Below are positions 9,395 to 16,911 of a stretch of 64,000 bases of DNA, in pieces. Each line of letters opens with the position of its first letter. The first letter of the stretch is position 1. Source of the DNA: an uncultured Saprospiraceae bacterium. GTDB taxonomy: Bacteria; Bacteroidota; Bacteroidia; Chitinophagales; Saprospiraceae. The position numbers and the translations under genes are program-made. Where the stretch lies: positions 1 to 64,000 of the forward strand of contig CALFBH010000031.1 in assembly GCA_937951615.1 (NCBI GenBank), written 5' to 3'. Under the pieces are notes generated by a model, which ran no database searches, was not told the origin of the DNA, and saw only the letters and a list, made by a program, of their open reading frames with translations.

Positions 9395-9880
9395 ATGGAT
9401 ATTAGCAAAAAAATTATTCTTACGGGAAGTTTCGGTGTTGGTAAAACTTCTCTCTTTAGTCGCTTTATATACAGTGACTTCGACGATAGATACCTGACGA
9501 CAATAGGCGTAAAAGTAGACAAAAAAACAATTGACATAAAAGAGCACAAACTTAATATGATGTTATGGGATATTGCTGGTGAAGTAGCACAGGATAAAGT
9601 TCCCTTATCATATTTTCTGGGTGCACATGGCATTATCTACGTCTTTGACCTTACTCGCCCAATGACTTATAATAATATCGGAACGGACATTGAATATCTA
9701 AAAGATATATTGCCTGAAGGAGTGGTGAAAGTAGTTGGAAATAAAAAAGATCTCGTAACACCAGAACACATTGAAAAAGTAATTTCCAGTCTTCCTATCA
9801 TGTGTGATATTACAACGAGTGCAAAAACAGGTGAAAATGTAGAAGACCTATTCAAAAGTATGGGAGAAAATTTGGTATGA
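9395..9880 (+). CDS. Rab/Ras-like small GTPase
   Basis: A 161-aa stand-alone small GTPase with all five G motifs. G1 is GSFGVGKTS (11-19), G2 is Thr in YLTTIGVK (about 35-36), G3 is WDIAGE (58-63), G4 is NKKD (116-119) and G5 is TSAK (141-144). G4 and G5, with the TTIGV switch I, look notably like eukaryotic Rab/Ras proteins rather than MglA. The residue equivalent to catalytic Gln61 of Ras is Glu63, which may lower intrinsic hydrolysis. There is no C-terminal cysteine for lipidation. Its stop overlaps the start of the next gene (ATGA at 9877-9880), so the two are translationally coupled. Confidence 0.92.
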   Translation: MDISKKIILTGSFGVGKTSLFSRFIYSDFDDRYLTTIGVKVDKKTIDIKEHKLNMMLWDIAGEVAQDKVPLSYFLGAHGIIYVFDLTRPMTYNNIGTDIEYLKDILPEGVVKVVGNKKDLVTPEHIEKVISSLPIMCDITTSAKTGENVEDLFKSMGENLV

Positions 9881-10356
9881 CTTTTCTGGAGCGTTATAAA
9901 TACAACTATTTTAGCCGCCATTCTCAACTCATATTATTCGACTTTAATGGTTACTTGATGGAGAGTTGTGACTCCCTTTTCTCCACACAGTCATTTGCCA
10001 ATACATCTATGACGAGTTGGTTTCTATTTATGGAAAGTGTTTTTGAGTCCTTAAAAACACTAGAGATTGGGGAAAAGATAAAATTCAATGCTGTAGAACC
10101 CCAATTTTCTGCTCTTCCTGGTATCTATGATTTCGACTTTTTCATTCATTTATTGGACAAACAAAAAATTTGCTGCTGGGTCATCAACGATTGTACAGAA
10201 CAGTATAAGCAATATCAAATAATGCAGCAGGAATCTAATGACTTGAAAATTATTCAGGAACATTTACACGCCGAAATACTCAAACTTCGCAGTACTTTAG
10301 AACCCACGCAAAAACCGCTACCTCAAACATCTAAACGTTTTCCTCAGGAACGATAA
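9877..10356 (+). CDS. PAS-like sensor/effector protein coupled to the GTPase
   Basis: The 159-aa product has a PAS-like layout. A strand-turn QLILFDFNGYLMESCDSLF (about 18-36) is followed by a helical middle and then strands GIYDFDFFIH and KICCWVINDCTEQYKQYQ (about 85-120). The last strand runs into a helix (QQESNDLKIIQEHL), as in PAS-linker helices. The tail is Pro/Thr/Lys-rich. No kinase, GGDEF or other output domain is attached. ATGA overlap with the GTPase gene implies a shared pathway. The PAS call is by pattern only. Confidence 0.55.
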   Translation: MTFLERYKYNYFSRHSQLILFDFNGYLMESCDSLFSTQSFANTSMTSWFLFMESVFESLKTLEIGEKIKFNAVEPQFSALPGIYDFDFFIHLLDKQKICCWVINDCTEQYKQYQIMQQESNDLKIIQEHLHAEILKLRSTLEPTQKPLPQTSKRFPQER

Positions 10357-10516
10357 ATATCTGCCATGTTAGAAACCGTGTACAAACTTATTTCGTACAC
10401 ATTCCTTAACACTTTCGCACATTTTTTCTACCTTGCCGCATATTTAGAATGCAAGAATGAATGAGTGACAAAATGAGTCTTTTTCCTCATTCTGCCATTA
10501 GTATAAAGCACACATT

Positions 10517-11506
10517 ATGTCAAAAGTACGCGCAGCAATCACGGCAGTAAATGCCTGGACACCCGAATATATACTGACCAATGCCGAATTGGAAACGATG
10601 GTGGATACCAGCGACGAATGGATACGTACCCGTACAGGTATCCATCAGCGCCATATCCTAAAAGGTGAAGGACTGGGAACCTCACATATAGGCATACATG
10701 CGGTCAATGGTTTGTTAGAAAAAAAAGGAATTGCAGCTACGGAAATTGATTTGATAATTTGTGCCACAACAACTCCTGATATGATGTTTCCGGCTACCGC
10801 CAATATCATATCCGATGGTGTGGGTGCGACTAAAGCCTTTAGCTATGATATAAATGCTGCCTGTTCTGGCTTCCTATTCGCGCTCGAAACCGCTTCAAAA
10901 TTTATCGAATCAGGTGCTTATAAAAAAGTCATTGTCGTAGGAGCAGATAAAATGTCTTCCATCATTGATTATACCGACCGAACAACCTGTATTATTTTTG
11001 GAGATGGCGGCGGCGCAGTCCTGCTCGAACCTTTAGAAGATGGGGATGGTATCCAAAACTCCAGCTTGCACACCGATGGTTCAGGAAAAGTTTATCTGCA
11101 TCAAAAAGCGGGTGGCTCTGCAAAACCGGCAACTGCCGAAACCGTTGCGGCAAAAGAACATTTCGTTTTCCAGGATGGACGCCCCGTTTTTAAAGCAGCC
11201 GTAAAAGGTATGTCTTCTGCCATCAATACAGTTCTGGCGAAAAACAACTTAGCGGTCAATGACCTGGACTGGCTCATCCCCCACCAAGCTAATATTCGTA
11301 TCCTGAAATCTGTGGCTAATATGATCGACATCGCTGAAGAAAAAGTGGTCATCAATATTGAACGATATGGCAATACAACGAGCGGTACTATTCCGATTTG
11401 CCTATGGGAATGGGAAGACAAATTCAAAAAGGGAGATAAAATAATGCTGTCGGCTTTTGGTGGTGGCTTTACCTGGGGCGCTTTGTACCTGACTTGGGCT
11501 TATTAG
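10517..11506 (+). CDS. fabH: beta-ketoacyl-ACP synthase III
   Basis: FabH starts fatty-acid synthesis by condensing acyl-CoA with malonyl-ACP. The 329-aa enzyme carries the catalytic triad: Cys116 in NAACSGF, His256 in IPHQAN and Asn286 in ERYGNTTSGT. The N-terminal TSDEWIRTRTGI motif is also typical. It stands alone here, without plsX or rpmF, and other fab genes are not in the window. Bacteroidota often carry several FabH paralogues, so a specialised lipid role is possible. Confidence 0.95.
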   Translation: MSKVRAAITAVNAWTPEYILTNAELETMVDTSDEWIRTRTGIHQRHILKGEGLGTSHIGIHAVNGLLEKKGIAATEIDLIICATTTPDMMFPATANIISDGVGATKAFSYDINAACSGFLFALETASKFIESGAYKKVIVVGADKMSSIIDYTDRTTCIIFGDGGGAVLLEPLEDGDGIQNSSLHTDGSGKVYLHQKAGGSAKPATAETVAAKEHFVFQDGRPVFKAAVKGMSSAINTVLAKNNLAVNDLDWLIPHQANIRILKSVANMIDIAEEKVVINIERYGNTTSGTIPICLWEWEDKFKKGDKIMLSAFGGGFTWGALYLTWAY

Positions 11507-11512
11507 TGTATT

Positions 11513-11575
11513 GGTGATTGGTGATTGGTGATTGGTGATTGGTGATTGGTGATTGGTGATTGGTGATTGGTGATT
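11513..11575. repeat. nine perfect copies of the 7-bp unit GGTGATT
   Basis: A 63-bp simple repeat lies between the fabH stop and the stop of the convergent ACT-domain gene. The unit is not a multiple of three and it is outside genes. Copy number probably varies between strains. Confidence 0.95.
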
Positions 11576-11579
11576 TAGC

Positions 11580-11987
11580 TTATGATTTTTTTGTCATATT
11601 CCACAATACATTCATTGCTTTATCTTTATCTTTTGTATCTACAAAAATATGGTCGTGATAATATCCTGCGACGACATTACAGCTTATATTGTTTTTGCCC
11701 AATTCCGAAGAAAAGGCTGCCGTTAGACCAACAGCTTCTAAGGAAGAGTGAATATTTAAGCTAATCCAGGAGGCTATAAATTCAAAAGATAATCCTAACT
11801 GCACTGCATCTTTTTTCGATACAATCACCGTAATTCCTTCCTTTTCTTTTATCTCACAGATTGTGATTTCTCTTGGAATAGATGCTGTATTGGCTACTGT
11901 TGCAAAGACATACTCCCCTTCATTGAGAACAGGTTCCATGTTACTTATCAGTTTTTCTAAATCTGTTATGCCGGTTGTTTTTTTCAT
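11580..11987 (-). CDS. ACT-domain protein (ACT_3/ACT_7 type)
   Basis: A 135-aa protein with the pattern of the small bacterial two-ACT family. The N-terminal half contains FATVANTASIPREITICEIKEKEGITVIV, here seen at about residues 28-56. The C-terminal half has the typical NISCNVVAGYYHDHIFV segment (about 97-113). ACT domains bind small ligands, usually amino acids; the ligand is not known. It ends a minus-strand run of seven accessory genes and is 2 bp from the next upstream gene. Confidence 0.82.
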   Translation of the reverse strand: MKKTTGITDLEKLISNMEPVLNEGEYVFATVANTASIPREITICEIKEKEGITVIVSKKDAVQLGLSFEFIASWISLNIHSSLEAVGLTAAFSSELGKNNISCNVVAGYYHDHIFVDTKDKDKAMNVLWNMTKKS

Positions 11988-11989
11988 TT

Positions 11990-12250
11990 TTAATCTTTTT
12001 TCCTTATTGCCTTAATCAAGGCCACAACAGAAACAATTGTCCAGACACCTTCCAGTAATACAAAGGGATAATATTCCATTAATATGGAGGCAAGACAGGC
12101 AAGTGTTGCACCCACTAAATTCAGCAGAATATATCTAATATCAGCTGAATTTAGTTTGTTGTTTAGATTGAGAAAATAGGCCATCAATATCATTGATACT
12201 CCGATGAATCCTATTAAATCTATTGTCCCCATATTCTCAATTAAGAGCAT
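11990..12250 (-). CDS. small membrane protein, CBU_0592-like
   Basis: An 86-aa integral membrane protein with three predicted hydrophobic helices (about 8-27, 40-60, 64-80). Its pattern IGFIGVSMILMAYFLNL, then YILLNLVGATLACLAS and VLLEGVWTIVSVVALIKA, matches the small CBU_0592-type family whose function is unknown. The alternative start at Met7 (12232) is equally possible. It is tightly packed between the ACT gene and the AlkD-like gene. Confidence 0.78.
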   Translation of the reverse strand: MLLIENMGTIDLIGFIGVSMILMAYFLNLNNKLNSADIRYILLNLVGATLACLASILMEYYPFVLLEGVWTIVSVVALIKAIRKKD

Positions 12251-12286
12251 GTTTAGATTATTCTGACGAGGTTCATTAAACTGACT

Positions 12287-12979
12287 TTACTCGGCACAAA
12301 TTGGATAATTCGACAATCTCACACCATCTTTTTGTAATTCTTTAAGTGCATTTTTTGCAATCCATTTTGCAGATTTACGCTCAAATTTCAAAATTTCGTT
12401 AGCAACATCAATAGCCTTTTCATTCAAATCAATGTTTCGTTTTCCGATGTTTCGCAATGCCCAATTGACTGCTTTTTTGACATACAATCTTTCATCGTTT
12501 GCTTCCCGTTTTATAATTGGAAAGAATTGTTCAAATAATTCGTTTTCTGATTTTTTGTCCGCCATACAATAAGAAGCCAGCGTTGCAAAACCTGCTCTTT
12601 TTTCAAATTCAGGTTCTCTTTCAGTCCACTCTACTATTTTAGTTCGTGCAAATTTACTTTTAGAAAAAAGTCCCATGCTAAAACTATCGCAAATTTCCCA
12701 ATTTTCAAATGTCTTGACCCATTTCTCCATTAATTGCTCGGTAACATCTTTGGGCTTAAACATTTTGCTACATAAAAGCCGACCTTCGTAAATTCCGCTG
12801 TCAAAAAGCTGTAAAGCAAGTTCATTATCTTGACCTATTTCTTTGGCTATCATTTTTAATTCCTTGTGGTAAATCCCCAAAGAATTATTTGATATGATAC
12901 CAAATTTTTTCTCTTTGAAAATTACTTTTTCAGCATCTTTCAAGTCATGAAGACATGCTATGATTTCATTATAAGTCAT
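12287..12979 (-). CDS. AlkD-like DNA alkylation repair protein
   Basis: The 230-aa protein fits the HEAT-like-repeat DNA glycosylase family (DNA_alkylation) that removes N3/N7-alkylated purines. Typical pieces are WEICDSFSMGLF (about 95-106), YVKKAVNWALRNIGKRN (about 165-181) and a C-terminal helix AKWIAKNALKELQ. The Trp-Ala-Leu-Arg-x-Ile-Gly motif is strongly characteristic. It is directly abutted by the DUF1801 gene (start 12979, neighbour stop 12980), so the two are coupled. Confidence 0.85.
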   Translation of the reverse strand: MTYNEIIACLHDLKDAEKVIFKEKKFGIISNNSLGIYHKELKMIAKEIGQDNELALQLFDSGIYEGRLLCSKMFKPKDVTEQLMEKWVKTFENWEICDSFSMGLFSKSKFARTKIVEWTEREPEFEKRAGFATLASYCMADKKSENELFEQFFPIIKREANDERLYVKKAVNWALRNIGKRNIDLNEKAIDVANEILKFERKSAKWIAKNALKELQKDGVRLSNYPICAE

Positions 12980-13306
12980 TTATTTTTTTGCGTTGATTTC
13001 AATTGCTTGTTTGATATAGTAATTAATGACTTCTTCGTCCAACTCGGCTTTTTGAGGTAAAACTCTTATGGCTTTTCCTTTGCCTGTAAGTACCCCAAAC
13101 TTATCCTCCATTTTTGCCCCTTTCAAGAATCCAAAATCAATTCCATAAGGCATAGTTCGCATGTGGCAAATCCCCCCTTTTTCATTTGAATAAGTCGTGA
13201 TTCTTTCTTTTTTGGTTTCAACGATTCCTTTATATGAAAGTAATATATCTCTTGCTTTGAGAAATAGGTCTTTGTGCGCTGATTGTAAATCTTTGTCAAA
13301 TTGCAT
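12980..13306 (-). CDS. DUF1801 (YdhG-like) protein
   Basis: A 108-aa protein of the DUF1801/YdhG-like group. The signature is a central beta-rich core (ERITTYSNEKGGICHMRTMP, DFGFLKGAKMEDKFGVLTGKG) with the GxGKxxR turn before the C-terminal helix. Members have a CyaY/YjbR-like fold and no agreed biochemical role, although one has been called an iron chaperone. It is directly upstream of and abutting the AlkD-like gene. Confidence 0.72.
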   Translation of the reverse strand: MQFDKDLQSAHKDLFLKARDILLSYKGIVETKKERITTYSNEKGGICHMRTMPYGIDFGFLKGAKMEDKFGVLTGKGKAIRVLPQKAELDEEVINYYIKQAIEINAKK

Positions 13307-13341
13307 CTTTGATTTTTTTCAACTATAGATTATATTTTAGC

Positions 13342-13504
13342 TTAGGAACGTTCGAAGAATAATTCCAGCATTTGATATGCTTAATTTGCCGCTGCCCTTC
13401 GTTGCTCATTCATTGCGTAGCTCGGCTATGCGCTTCATTCGCGCCTCGTTCAGCATCAAATTAAGCTATCTGAAATGTCGAACTTATTTTTTGAACGTTC
13501 CTTA
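13342..13504. repeat. palindromic element, copy A (163 bp)
   Basis: A long imperfect palindrome. The left arm TTAGGAACGTTCGAAGAATA... is complementary to the right arm ending ...TTTTTTGAACGTTCCTTA over about 55 bp. The centre holds a smaller hairpin GCGTAGC-TCG-GCTATGC. Copies B (19424-19586) and C (39977-40137) share size and centre, but their arms have different sequences that still pair with each other. It ends 36 bp upstream of the DUF1801 start. Confidence 0.85.
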
Positions 13505-13531
13505 TTAATAAATCCCCCTCTGGAGAAGAGG

Positions 13532-13591
13532 ACACAACATCCGCTTCATGCTTGGCTCTTCGTGCCGCATGAAGCCTTATTTATTGTGTGT
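13532..13591 (-). other. attC-like hairpin 0, overlapping the 3' end of the hydrolase gene
   Basis: ACACAACATCCGCTTCATGC pairs with GCATGAAGC...TTATTGTGTG, with ends ACACAA/TTGTGT as in cassette recombination sites. It overlaps the last codons of the alpha/beta hydrolase gene, so the tail NKASCGTKSQA is encoded by the site. The match to attC is by layout and ends only. Confidence 0.4.
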
Positions 13592-14565
13592 AGTTTTCCT
13601 TTTTTCCATATTGCAATGTCTTCTATTAATTTATCAGCTTCTTGGATTTTAGAAGAATGGTTCCAGAAAGTATGGAACATTTCATCATATTTTATGAGAA
13701 TTGTTTCGGTATTGAGTGCCTTTAAGTTTTCATTTAGCCTCAGTACTTGGTCTAATAACATTTCGTGCGTTCCAATGGTGATAAGTGTCTTTGGGAGTTT
13801 GACCAAGTTAGTTGAATTAAATCCAATTGGGTATTCATGTTGAATTTCTTTTTTGCTTACATAGGTGTTGTAACATTCCATCAAATAATCACCATCAGCA
13901 ACATCTTTTTCTGAATTTGTTTGAATAGTCCCAGTTTTAGAAGTTGGTTCTACCCATGGTGAGATTAAAAAACAACCTTTTATTCTTGATTTATTAGCAG
14001 TCGTCATATTCCTAAAAACTGACAGCACCAATACCCCGCCTGCCGAGTCTCCACCCAAGTAGAATTTGTTGTCCTTATGCTCATTCAATATCGATTCTAC
14101 AAGCTTGGAAGAAAATACATGAGCTTTAGGGTACTGTTCTTCTGGAGCAGTTGGATAGAAAGGAGCAAGTACTTCCGAGTTTGTACTTAAAGCCAATCTT
14201 GAAATAAATTCTATAATTACGTTTGGAGAACCTGTGACATATCCTCCACCGTGAAAGTATATCATCGAGTTTTTTATTTTACCATCTGTTTTTGGTGTAA
14301 TCTTTAAATAACTTCTTCCCTCATTTTGTATTTTTTCAGCAACGAATTGATTTCTAAATTTTGCTTTGGGCTTATAATTATTCGACAACGATTTTAACCA
14401 TGTTAGCCCGAACTTATTAGAGCTTAAAAGAGTATATCTTGTTGTAGCCCAAATCAACTCCGTTTGCAGATTCCAATTACTGACATGCTTTTTTCCCAAA
14501 AGACGTTTGCAAAGAACCTCAAGTATTTTAACTAAAACTCCAATTGTATACCTAAATACTTTCAT
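13546..14565 (-). CDS. HSL-type alpha/beta hydrolase (esterase)
   Basis: A 339-aa esterase of the hormone-sensitive-lipase group. The oxyanion motif HGGGY lies at about residue 100, the nucleophile elbow GDSAGG at about 169-174, and the acid/His region is GTHEMLLDQ and MFHTFW near 268-302. The usual Asp in the G-x-x-D motif is replaced by Glu in GTHEML, which some members tolerate. The first 40 residues are hydrophobic and basic, possibly a membrane anchor. The C-terminal tail is encoded within an attC-like hairpin. It sits in a cassette-like array. Confidence 0.82.
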   Translation of the reverse strand: MKVFRYTIGVLVKILEVLCKRLLGKKHVSNWNLQTELIWATTRYTLLSSNKFGLTWLKSLSNNYKPKAKFRNQFVAEKIQNEGRSYLKITPKTDGKIKNSMIYFHGGGYVTGSPNVIIEFISRLALSTNSEVLAPFYPTAPEEQYPKAHVFSSKLVESILNEHKDNKFYLGGDSAGGVLVLSVFRNMTTANKSRIKGCFLISPWVEPTSKTGTIQTNSEKDVADGDYLMECYNTYVSKKEIQHEYPIGFNSTNLVKLPKTLITIGTHEMLLDQVLRLNENLKALNTETILIKYDEMFHTFWNHSSKIQEADKLIEDIAIWKKGKLHTINKASCGTKSQA

Positions 14566-14580
14566 CTTATTTTTTTAATT

Positions 14581-14650
14581 ATACACAACGTTTCGTGCTT
14601 AGGACGGTGCAGCGCTTAGCAGCACTGACCGTTAAGAACCTTGTTGGGCA
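14581..14650 (-). other. attC-like hairpin 1
   Basis: Read on the minus strand it begins GCCCAACAAGG and ends CAACGTTGTGTAT. The inner arms pair imperfectly (GCACTGACCGTTAAG against CTTAGGACGGTGC). It occupies the gap between the stop of the 346-aa gene and the start of the hydrolase gene. GCCCAAC fits the RYYYAAC core consensus; the opposite end (GTTGTGT) fits GTTRRRY only partly. Confidence 0.5.
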
Positions 14651-14667
14651 AAGTATTTTTAGTTTTA

Positions 14668-15708
14668 TTAATCCTCCTTTTCTTTTGAAGCACGAAGTTT
14701 AGATACCGTATCAATTATTCTATCAGGAAGCTTTCCTTCAAAATATTCAAAAATTAAAGGATTGCCTGTCATAAAGTGACTTGTTAAATCAACCCAATCC
14801 TTTATTTCTATTTCCCCATTTAGTTTGAATAGTTTTCTTGATTTAGTCTTGATATGGGAATTGCTTTTTTGGTCATGATTAAAATCGGAATCTCTCCTTT
14901 GATAGTATTCTTCTTCTGTGTAAAGGTGAATTGCACCATCAAAATGTCGGAAAAACCCTGTCTCCATATCAAATTCTGAATGCACATATTTAGCTGGATA
15001 GTAGGGGATTCCATTGAGTTCAATGTTGACTTTATCAGTTTTGAATTCTTCCGATTGAAATACTTTAATATTTTCTTTAGTATACCATTTTATATCAAGA
15101 GAATATGTGCTGCCGAAAAAGAAATCAATGTGAAAAGGCTCTAAGTCAAGAGGTGGTCTGAGTTTAACAATTCCATCTTCTATAGTTGATATTTCTTCTT
15201 GAAACTTCGCTCCATACCATGTATCAAACTCCATGTACATGCTATCATCTACATTAATTCTGACCTTATTTGAGTCAAGTGCTATATATTTTTCTTTTTC
15301 GTCATGATTGAATGCCCAAAATATTTCAGTGAACCTTGGCGAAAAATTGCTGTATTCATTGTGACCACGCCTGAAATACCTATGTGCCATTGCCATATAT
15401 TTATCGGAGTATAAATACCCCGAGACAAATTTTTTAATCTCAAACTGCTCATTTAAGGTTGCGAAATCTATCAGTCCTTCTTTGTCTTGCTCTAATGCAT
15501 TATTCAGTTTATAAATTATGTCTGGGTGTTCAGCAACAATTCCTATAGTCTGGATATATTTAAAATTATTGTCACTTAGCACTATTCCAAAATTCTTGCA
15601 GTAAGTTTTGAATCCTTCAATCAATTCTGAATTTTTAGACATCATCTCTTTTTGCTCTTCAAGCTGCTGCTTCCTGTACTCTTCAAAAATTTTCTGTTGT
15701 TCTTTCAA
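14668..15708 (-). CDS. unrecognised 346-aa protein (cassette-like gene)
   Basis: No family is recognised. The N-terminal 30 residues are a charged helix (KEQQKIFEEYRKQQLEEQKE). The remainder appears globular, with aromatic-rich strands (FHIDFFFGSTYSLDIKWY at about 193-210, FRHFDGAIHLYTEEEYYQRR at about 255-275). There is no signal peptide or membrane helix. It lies between two attC-like hairpins, has no close promoter-like box and is by eye more AT-rich than the core genes nearby, all of which would fit an acquired cassette. Confidence 0.7.
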   Translation of the reverse strand: MKEQQKIFEEYRKQQLEEQKEMMSKNSELIEGFKTYCKNFGIVLSDNNFKYIQTIGIVAEHPDIIYKLNNALEQDKEGLIDFATLNEQFEIKKFVSGYLYSDKYMAMAHRYFRRGHNEYSNFSPRFTEIFWAFNHDEKEKYIALDSNKVRINVDDSMYMEFDTWYGAKFQEEISTIEDGIVKLRPPLDLEPFHIDFFFGSTYSLDIKWYTKENIKVFQSEEFKTDKVNIELNGIPYYPAKYVHSEFDMETGFFRHFDGAIHLYTEEEYYQRRDSDFNHDQKSNSHIKTKSRKLFKLNGEIEIKDWVDLTSHFMTGNPLIFEYFEGKLPDRIIDTVSKLRASKEKED

Positions 15709-15728
15709 AGTTCTGTCTTTTTTATTGT

Positions 15729-15799
15729 GCCCAACAACGGTTCGTATGATGCGGCGTAGCGGTGATTAACCGCTATGAACGTCATATACTTTTGTTAGC
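15729..15799 (-). other. attC-like hairpin 2
   Basis: The 71-bp site begins GCCCAACAACGG on the plus strand and ends TTTTGTTAGC. The arms pair imperfectly (GTATGA..GCGTAGCGGT with ACCGCTATGAACGTCATATAC). The ends GCCCAAC and GTTAGC resemble cassette-site cores RYYYAAC and GTTRRRY. It separates the HEAT-like lipoprotein gene from the 346-aa gene. Confidence 0.55.
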
Positions 15800-15808
15800 T
15801 TTTTGTTT

Positions 15809-16564
15809 TTATATGTCTAACTTATATATCCCCAATTTCATCTGTGCTTGTGTAGAAACATCTTCATCTTTCGAATTTGCAAGCTCTTTTATTCTTGGTA
15901 ATAATTCTTTGACGTAATATTCATCAGTTAAATCCTTAGTAAAATATCTTGGATATCTTAAATGATGAATTGCATTTACCTGTCTTTTCACGTCATCAGA
16001 ATATAATGCTTCTTTTATTGCACTAAGATTTGTCCAGTTATCTTGATTTAGTATCCACCAATCAGTAACATTATTGACTGAAGATTCTAATTTTTTGAAA
16101 CTTTCTCTTTCAAAGTTCACTTCATGTTTTCCAGTTTTTACATATTCTTCATAGTTTTCTTTATGCAATTGAATTAAATCAGCATCCGTTATCGAGTTCT
16201 CTACAAAGCCAAAATTTTGAAAAGTTAACTCCTCAAATACCCATCCTGCTCTAATTGCAATCCAATCCAAATCGTATGGAATAAACCAACCATGCCCATA
16301 ATACTTCGTTGCCCCAGGATAAATTAAATCACCAGTATTTTTCAACCTGACAAATCTCTTTTCTTCTTCCATCAAATCAATTAGGTAAGGGATTAATTCT
16401 TTGTCATATACCATTAATGAGTCTTTTGCCTTATGAACTATGCCCCATTCAGAATCAACAAACTGATCCAGATATTTTTTTAGATCCTCGGACGGTTCAT
16501 TTGTTTTGATAAACGAACACCCGATATTTGTAATAAGTAAAAATATTATAACTAGCTTGTTCAT
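15809..16564 (-). CDS. HEAT-like lipoprotein of unknown function (cassette-like gene)
   Basis: The 251-aa product starts MNKLVIIFLLITNIGCSF, a lipoprotein signal with Cys16. The C-terminal third reads like HEAT repeats (AIKEALYSDDVKRQVNAIHH at about 185-204, then LLPRIKELANSKDEDVS at about 222-238). The middle part is Trp-rich. It is flanked by attC-like hairpins 2 and 3 and by no other gene on its strand until pruA. No specific function is suggested. Confidence 0.7.
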   Translation of the reverse strand: MNKLVIIFLLITNIGCSFIKTNEPSEDLKKYLDQFVDSEWGIVHKAKDSLMVYDKELIPYLIDLMEEEKRFVRLKNTGDLIYPGATKYYGHGWFIPYDLDWIAIRAGWVFEELTFQNFGFVENSITDADLIQLHKENYEEYVKTGKHEVNFERESFKKLESSVNNVTDWWILNQDNWTNLSAIKEALYSDDVKRQVNAIHHLRYPRYFTKDLTDEYYVKELLPRIKELANSKDEDVSTQAQMKLGIYKLDI

Positions 16565-16584
16565 TCTTTTGTAGTTTAATGAGA

Positions 16585-16683
16585 GCTAACTTGTTTATAT
16601 CCGCACTCCGTACATTTCCATATCTACCGAAAAACCAATAGCAATTCAGGCATAACTGCAAATATACCAGCACATAACAAGTT
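16585..16683 (-). other. attC-like hairpin 3 (weak)
   Basis: GCTAACTTGTT at 16585-16595 is complementary to AACAAGTT at 16676-16683, with GCACATAACAAG at the far end. The inner pairing is poor. It lies upstream of the lipoprotein gene, where the array would begin on the minus strand. No integrase gene is in the window. Confidence 0.35.
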
Positions 16684-16911
16684 TAAATTTAATAATATTA
16701 AAATAAAAAACAAGTACTTTTAAGCACTTAAAGCAGCTAATTTTCAGGCATTACAAAAAAAAATCGAATGCCAAAGTACTCATAAGCCACTTCAACATTC
16801 GATATTCCTCTATATTTCGTAAAGATACAAGTTGGTAAAAAGCAACAGAAATACTGCCATCCAACTCAAAATCAAACCAATCACTAATAACCAGTTTCCA
16901 ATCACCAGTCA
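16684..16911. terminator. spacer after pruA with a hairpin at 16764-16804
   Basis: ATCGAATGCCAAAGT (from about 16764) pairs imperfectly with ACTTCAACATTCGAT (to about 16804) and could terminate pruA about 110 bp after its stop. The stretch just after pruA (16870-16910) has CAATCACTAATAACCAG-type word repeats related to the GGTGATT repeat near fabH. Confidence 0.4.

Noticed and set aside
11513-11575. CRISPR array
   Set aside because: The repeat is 7 bp and perfectly tandem with no spacers; no cas gene is present.
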